Below are positions 6,213 to 9,569 of a stretch of 9,569 bases of DNA, piece by piece. Under the pieces are notes generated by a model. That model saw only the letters and a program-made list of their open reading frames with translations, searched no databases and had not been told where the DNA came from. A program made the translations under genes and the position numbers. The stretch is from Elusimicrobiota bacterium (GTDB lineage: Bacteria; Elusimicrobiota; Elusimicrobia; FEN-1173), in assembly GCA_016207625.1 (NCBI GenBank), contig JACQPF010000278.1:1-9569 (forward strand), in the 5' to 3' direction. Positions within the stretch are counted from its first letter, which is position 1. Every line of letters begins with the position of its first letter.

Positions 6213-6331
6213 ATTTCCGCAGTTCGCTCGTCGTGTTGTCGGAACAGAATTTCCAAACAAAATAGTCCTTCTAATTTAAAAACCGGGAAAAAGACCTATT
6301 TTTAGAGGGAGTAAGACCGGAGGTTTGTTAT

Positions 6332-7180
6332 ATGAGTTCACAATTGAATGCGCCTTCTTCACCCTCAAGCCCTCAAGGATTCTTGGTGGGCGGTCCAGCC
6401 GATCTGTCACGTGACTACGGCGTCACTCGGCTGGTGTTGATGCCGCGCGATCCGCACTGGATGCACGCCTACTGGGAAGTGGCTCCTTATACATGGGATG
6501 AGGTTGAGCAAAATTTCGGACGCGAGGTGCGCGCATCCGGCCGGCCAGTCCTGCGTTGCCATTCTCTTCTCAACGGAGATAAGAGAAGCTTTTTCGATAT
6601 CGGAGTGCAGTTGGAGGCCCGCAATTGGTACGTGTTCAGCTCCATCCGCGGCGGCACCTGGCAAGTGGAGTTGGGTTTGGTTCTGCCGGACGGGCGTTTC
6701 GTGCTCCTGGCTATTTCCAACACCATTCAGCTCCCCGCGGGCCAAGTGTCCGAGCTTGAGGACGAGAAACGGGGCCTCATGAAAGCCGAATGGGAGAAGA
6801 TTTATGAGCTCTCCGGCGGCGGCCGGGTGGGCGTGGGATCCCTTGAGATGGCGAAGATTTCCGCCTTGCGCTGGGAATTCCTGCGCGGGATCTCGTCGTG
6901 GTTCGGCGGGGCGCCGGGCAGCGCGTCCTGGGCTCGTCCCCGGGAGATGCACAAAGGGTTCTGGCTCGTGGCCGATTGCGAATTGATCGTTTATGGAGCC
7001 ACTGAACCGGACGCCCATGTCACCGTCCAAGGCCAGGACATCCAGCTCAACCCGGACGGCACGTTCTCCATGAGGTTCGCGCTCCCCGACGGGCTCTTGG
7101 GCATTCCCATCCAGGCCGTCAATCGGGATGGGGATATGTCTCGGGCCGTCGAGTTCGCCATCACCCGCAAAACCCAATAG
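6332..7180 (+). CDS. DUF4912 domain protein with C-terminal Ig-like domain
   Basis: A 282-residue cytoplasmic-looking protein. Residues about 20-135 match DUF4912: VTRLVLMPRDPHWMHAYWEV (31-50) is the typical dPhW-x-x-x-YWE signature, and the second half ends in LPDGRFVLLAISN (118-130). A Trp/Gly-rich linker follows, then residues about 210-278 form an Ig-like beta-sandwich unit (ELIVYGATEPDAHVTVQG, then DGTFSMRFALPDG), the usual companion in this family. The biochemical function of DUF4912 is not established. The gene sits 100 bases upstream of a GH57 branching enzyme, an arrangement I know from several uncultured phyla, so a role in handling glycogen-like glucans is inferred. The start has GGAGG at a spacing of 8 nt. 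Confidence 0.85.
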   Translation: MSSQLNAPSSPSSPQGFLVGGPADLSRDYGVTRLVLMPRDPHWMHAYWEVAPYTWDEVEQNFGREVRASGRPVLRCHSLLNGDKRSFFDIGVQLEARNWYVFSSIRGGTWQVELGLVLPDGRFVLLAISNTIQLPAGQVSELEDEKRGLMKAEWEKIYELSGGGRVGVGSLEMAKISALRWEFLRGISSWFGGAPGSASWARPREMHKGFWLVADCELIVYGATEPDAHVTVQGQDIQLNPDGTFSMRFALPDGLLGIPIQAVNRDGDMSRAVEFAITRKTQ

Positions 7181-7280
7181 TCATTTCCTTTCGGAATGGC
7201 TTAGGAAGGGATGTCTCGCACATCATGACGAATCAAACTTTGGTTCTCTTCCGTCACTCGTCGGAGGTCGTCTCTTAACC

Positions 7281-8900
7281 ATGGCTGAACCCCCTAAAGG
7301 TTATCTCTGTCTGGTTTTGCACGCCCATCTTCCTTACGTCCGCCATCCGGAATACCCGGATTTCCTGGAGGAAGACTGGCTCTACGAGGCCATCACCGAG
7401 ACCTACGTGCCCCTCCTGGACATGATGGAGCGCCTGGCGGCCGACGGCGTCCATTTCCGGCTCACCATGTCCGTCACGCCGCCTCTGTGCAACATGCTGT
7501 CGGACGACTTGCTCATGTCCCGCTATTACCGGAAGCTTCAGAAGCTCCTGGAATTGGCGGAAAGAGAAGTCCAGCGCACGCAGTCCCTCTCCCACGAGTT
7601 CCATGAGACCGCGCAGATGTACCTGCGGAAGTTCCGCAAGGCGCAGGACATTTTCGAGGCTTGCCACGGGCGGATTTTGACCCGTTTCCGCGCGTTGCAG
7701 GACGCGGGGTATCTGGAAATCATCACTTGCGGCGCCACGCACGGTTATCTGCCCCTCATGGTGAAGGAGGAAGCGCGCCAGGCCCAAATCCGTATCGCCG
7801 TGGACGACTACCGGCGGCACTTCGGCCGGCCGCCCCGCGGCATCTGGCTGCCGGAGTGCGCCTTCACGCCGGGGGTCGATAAAATGTTGCGGCAAAACGG
7901 CATCACCTTCTCTTTCCTGGACTCCCACGGCATCCTCTTCGGCGTCCCCCGCCCGAAATACGGCGTGTTCGCGCCCATCTATTCGCCGGGAGGCGTGGCT
8001 TTCTTCGGGCGGGACATGGAAACCGCGCACCAGGTGTGGTCGGCGGAACAGGGCTACCCCGGGGACTACAGTTACCGCGAGTTCTACCGCGACGTGGGCT
8101 ATGATTTGGACTACACCTACGTCCGCCCCTACCTGCATGAGGACGGGGTGCGCCGCAACATCGGCATCAAATATTACAAGGTGACGGGCCGGGTGCCCCT
8201 GTCCTCCAAGGAGCCTTACAGCCCCAGCCGCGCCCGGGACGTGGCCGCTTCGCACGCGGGCAACTTTTTATTCAACCGCGAGAAACAGGCGGAATACCTT
8301 CGCGGAGTGATGGGAACGCCGCCCGTGGTCTGTTCCATTTACGATGCCGAACTGTTCGGTCACTGGTGGTTCGAGGGGCCGGAGTTCCTGGAATTCCTGC
8401 TGAAGAAAATCCATTACGACCAGCAGACCGTGAAAACCACGACGCCCTACGAGTACATTCAAAATTTCCCCGAACAACAAATCCTGGAGCCGGAGCCTTC
8501 CTCCTGGGGAGACAAAGGGTACCATGAAGTGTGGCTGAACGGCTCCAACGATTGGATCTATCCCCACCTGCACATCTGCTCGGAACGCATGGTTCAGTTG
8601 GCCAACAGCCATCCCAGCGCGGAAGGGCTTGTGAAGCGCGCCCTCAACCAGGCGGCCCGGGAACTCTTGCTCGCGCAGTCCTCCGATTGGGCGTTTCTAA
8701 TGACCGTGGGGACGGCCCGCCAATATTCCGTAAAACGCACCCGGGAGCACGTGTCCCGCTTCCTGGGATTGGATCATCAAATCCGCGAAAACCGTATCCA
8801 GGAGGACTTCGTCCGGTTCCTCGAGGACCACGATAATATATTCCCCCAAGTGGATTATCACGTCTACCAAAGCCAGGAGTTGGCGCCCATCTACGCATGA
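7281..8900 (+). CDS. GH57 1,4-alpha-glucan branching enzyme (DUF1957 type)
   Basis: A 539-residue glycoside hydrolase family 57 protein of the TK1436-like branching group. This group forms alpha-1,6 branches in glycogen or related glucans by transglycosylation. The N-terminal HAHLP (14-18) and GATHGYLPL (151-159) are family motifs. LPE192 carries the expected nucleophile Glu, and YD355AELFGHWW the expected acid/base Asp, spaced much like E183/D354 of TK1436. SSWGDKGYHEVWLN (407-420) is the aromatic segment usual in branching members, and the helical C-terminal region corresponds to DUF1957. The frame is open upstream to 7128, but I chose ATG 7281 because family proteins begin just before G-Y-L-x-L-V-L-H-A-H-L-P; GGAGG (7263-7267) is 13 nt upstream, rather far. 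It is probably cotranscribed with DUF4912. Confidence 0.92.
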   Translation: MAEPPKGYLCLVLHAHLPYVRHPEYPDFLEEDWLYEAITETYVPLLDMMERLAADGVHFRLTMSVTPPLCNMLSDDLLMSRYYRKLQKLLELAEREVQRTQSLSHEFHETAQMYLRKFRKAQDIFEACHGRILTRFRALQDAGYLEIITCGATHGYLPLMVKEEARQAQIRIAVDDYRRHFGRPPRGIWLPECAFTPGVDKMLRQNGITFSFLDSHGILFGVPRPKYGVFAPIYSPGGVAFFGRDMETAHQVWSAEQGYPGDYSYREFYRDVGYDLDYTYVRPYLHEDGVRRNIGIKYYKVTGRVPLSSKEPYSPSRARDVAASHAGNFLFNREKQAEYLRGVMGTPPVVCSIYDAELFGHWWFEGPEFLEFLLKKIHYDQQTVKTTTPYEYIQNFPEQQILEPEPSSWGDKGYHEVWLNGSNDWIYPHLHICSERMVQLANSHPSAEGLVKRALNQAARELLLAQSSDWAFLMTVGTARQYSVKRTREHVSRFLGLDHQIRENRIQEDFVRFLEDHDNIFPQVDYHVYQSQELAPIYA

Positions 8901-8904
8901 GGTG

Positions 8905-8934
8905 TTGACAAGATACGCGCGATCCTGATATAAT
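8905..8934 (+). promoter_or_regulatory. Consensus promoter of groES-groEL
   Basis: A perfect TTGACA (8905-8910), an 18-base spacer and a perfect TATAAT (8929-8934) with an extended -10 TG (8926-8927). It begins 4 bases after the GH57 stop codon. The predicted start is near 8941, inside the CIRCE-like operator. Confidence 0.87.
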
Positions 8935-8960
8935 TATCACTCGAAGGGTGAAAGTGCTAT
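8934..8960 (+). promoter_or_regulatory. Degenerate CIRCE operator (HrcA site)
   Basis: TTATCACTC (8934-8942), exactly nine bases, then AAGTGCTAT (8952-8960). Against the CIRCE consensus TTAGCACTC-N9-GAGTGCTAA this is 15 of 18 matches with the correct spacer. Its place at the promoter start site of groES-groEL is the classical one. HrcA bound here would block transcription until heat shock; hrcA itself is not in the window. Confidence 0.72.
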
Positions 8961-8968
8961 TAAAAAAT

Positions 8969-9002
8969 CCAGTCGTTCGTTTCGGATGATTGGTCTTTTT
9001 TT
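8969..9002 (+). terminator. Intrinsic terminator hairpin in the groES leader
   Basis: Bases 8969-8979 pair with 8983-8993 as an 11-bp stem (three G-T pairs) closed by a TTT loop, followed by TC and seven T residues (8996-9002). Six A residues (8962-8967) flank the 5' side, so it could also work on the opposite strand. It lies between the consensus promoter and groES. It may end the GH57 transcript, attenuate groES-groEL, or both. Confidence 0.62.
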
Positions 9003-9051
9003 CCACCTTTAATTAGCAGTCAACAATCATGTGTGCCAATTAATATTTCGT

Positions 9052-9066
9052 GTGGAGAAGTTCCAC
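9052..9066 (+). other. Small hairpin just upstream of the groES ribosome-binding site
   Basis: GTGGA (9052-9056) and TCCAC (9062-9066) form a 5-bp stem with the loop GAAGT, ten bases before the groES GGAGG (9076-9080). A possible alternative -10, TAATAT (9041-9046), would start a transcript right at this hairpin, but it lacks a good -35. A role in mRNA stability is only a guess. Confidence 0.3.
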
Positions 9067-9088
9067 TCATATAATGGAGGTATAAAAA

Positions 9089-9406
9089 ATGGCTGAAGCA
9101 GTCCTCACAAAAGTGAAGATAAAGCCTCTGGGTGACCGGATTCTCGTGAAACCCGTGGAAAAAGAGAAGCAGGAGCGGGGCGGCATCATCATCCCCGAAA
9201 CCGCCAAGGAAAAGCCCCAGGAAGGGGAAGTCGTCGCCGCAGGAAAAGGCAAGACCGCGGATGACGGGAAACTGATCCCCATGGAACTGAAGGCGGGCGA
9301 CCGCGTTCTGTACGGGAAATACTCCGGGACCGAAATTAAGATCGACGACCAAGAGTACCTCATCATGCACCAGGACGACGTCTTGGGCGTTTTGGAAGGC
9401 AAATAA
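9089..9406 (+). CDS. groES: GroES co-chaperonin
   Basis: The 10-kDa lid of the GroEL folding chamber, a heptameric ring in the cytoplasm. At 105 residues it is slightly longer than the usual 94-97, owing to an N-terminal lead (MAEAVLTK) before the canonical KIKPLGDRILVKPVE. The mobile loop that contacts GroEL is clear (ERGGIIIPETAKEKP, about residues 29-43), followed by EGEVVAAGKGK and the C-terminal KIDDQEYLIMHQDDVLGVLE. GGAGG (9076-9080) lies 8 nt before the ATG. It is the first gene of the CIRCE-controlled groES-groEL operon. Confidence 0.97.
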   Translation: MAEAVLTKVKIKPLGDRILVKPVEKEKQERGGIIIPETAKEKPQEGEVVAAGKGKTADDGKLIPMELKAGDRVLYGKYSGTEIKIDDQEYLIMHQDDVLGVLEGK

Positions 9407-9422
9407 AGGAGGCAACAAAACA

Positions 9423-9569
9423 ATGGCGAAGCAAATCAAATATTCGGATGAAGCCCGCAAATCCATCAAAGCCGGCGTGGACAAGCTGGCGGAAGCGGTG
9501 AAATCCACTCTCGGCCCCAAGGGCCGCTACGTGGTTCTGGACAAGAAGTTCGGCTCCCCCAACGTGACC
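9423..9569 (+). CDS. groEL: GroEL chaperonin, N-terminal part (cut by window edge)
   Basis: The first 49 residues of the 60-kDa chaperonin that folds proteins in its ATP-driven double ring. It begins MAKQIKYSDEARKSI and continues with VKSTLGPKGRYVVLDKKFG, where TLGPKGR (nucleotide-contact region) and VVLDK are the family hallmarks. AAGGAGG (9406-9412) overlaps the last base of the groES stop codon and is 10 nt before the ATG, so the two genes are surely one operon. The rest lies beyond the window. Confidence 0.97.
   Translation, partial: MAKQIKYSDEARKSIKAGVDKLAEAVKSTLGPKGRYVVLDKKFGSPNVT

Larger units (their letters stand above)
6124..6270 (+). repeat. Spaced direct repeat AAATAGTCCTT
   Basis: Two exact 11-bp copies lie at 6124-6134 and 6260-6270, 136 bases apart, and a shorter related copy, AAGTCCTTTA, at 6096-6105. 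The first exact copy sits inside the promoter spacer. Repeated binding sites for a regulator are possible, but AT-rich DNA also yields such repeats by chance. Confidence 0.4.
5987..6331. other. AT-rich intergenic region with promoter, terminator and repeats
   Basis: This 345-base gap is clearly more AT-rich than its surroundings. From left to right it holds the tRNA T-run, about 100 bases in which I see nothing, an imperfect dyad AAGTC...GACTT (6096-6116), a strong promoter (6115-6143), an intrinsic terminator (6179-6212), two exact copies of AAATAGTCCTT (6124-6134 and 6260-6270), and the ribosome-binding site of the DUF4912 gene (GGAGG, 6319-6323, 8 nt before its ATG). Confidence 0.7.

Noticed and set aside
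7128..7280. Upstream extension of the GH57 frame, and a 17-codon frame at 7225-7278 ending two bases before the GH57 ATG
   Set aside because: The extension overlaps the end of DUF4912 and precedes the conserved N-terminus. The 17-codon frame is too short to support without conservation data.
9041..9075. Additional -10-like boxes (TAATAT at 9041-9046, TATAAT at 9070-9075) upstream of groES
   Set aside because: Neither has a good -35 at 16-18 bases. The second would start transcription at the ribosome-binding site. AT-rich leaders give such boxes by chance.
1..9569. Search for CRISPR arrays, insertion sequences, toxin-antitoxin pairs, defence genes or attachment sites, including at the tRNA-Ser 3' end
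   Set aside because: No regularly spaced repeats, transposase or integrase motifs, and no repeat of the tRNA 3' end within the window.

Overview
This looks like a piece of a GC-rich bacterial chromosome (coding DNA roughly 60% GC by eye) made of housekeeping and stress genes. I see no mobile element, CRISPR array or rRNA. Bacterial features include Shine-Dalgarno sites, sigma70-type promoters, groES-groEL behind a degenerate CIRCE operator, RhlE-type helicase and Dps. The neighbouring pair of a DUF4912 protein and a GH57/DUF1957 alpha-glucan branching enzyme is known from deep-branching and uncultured lineages (Elusimicrobiota, Omnitrophota, Planctomycetota and others). I would guess an uncultured lineage of that kind, but the sequence alone does not fix the phylum.

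Layout. 1-651 (+) is the C-terminal part of a TrpB2-type tryptophan synthase beta chain. It meets head-on, with no spare base, a DUF5335-like gene (652-1056, -). A gene-poor 286-base gap follows. Next come an RhlE-type DEAD-box helicase (1343-2653, -) and, divergently, a Dps ferritin-like protein (2785-3282, +) with a good promoter and two tandem Shine-Dalgarno sites. After a GC-rich hairpin come a GIY-YIG domain protein (3410-3799), a radical SAM protein with a probable cobalamin-binding N-terminus (3800-5467) that abuts it exactly, and a small unknown gene with a TTG start (5524-5856). tRNA-Ser(UGA) follows at 5900-5986.

The AT-rich gap 5987-6331 holds a strong promoter followed about 60 bases later by a perfect intrinsic terminator, all upstream of DUF4912 (6332-7180) and the GH57 branching enzyme (7281-8900). 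These two probably act together in glycogen-like polymer metabolism. The last module is heat-shock: a consensus promoter, a CIRCE-like operator, a second leader terminator, groES (9089-9406) and the start of groEL (9423 to the window edge).

The most interesting material is in the leaders rather than the proteins. Both DUF4912-GH57 and groES-groEL have a near-consensus promoter, a terminator hairpin about 60 nt after the predicted start, and then roughly 90-120 nt more before the start codon. This could mean premature-termination control or two small RNAs. A 9-bp inverted repeat that would pair away the start codon of the DUF5335-like gene, and the double start signal of dps, are further candidate control points. 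I did not find a clearly new multi-gene system.
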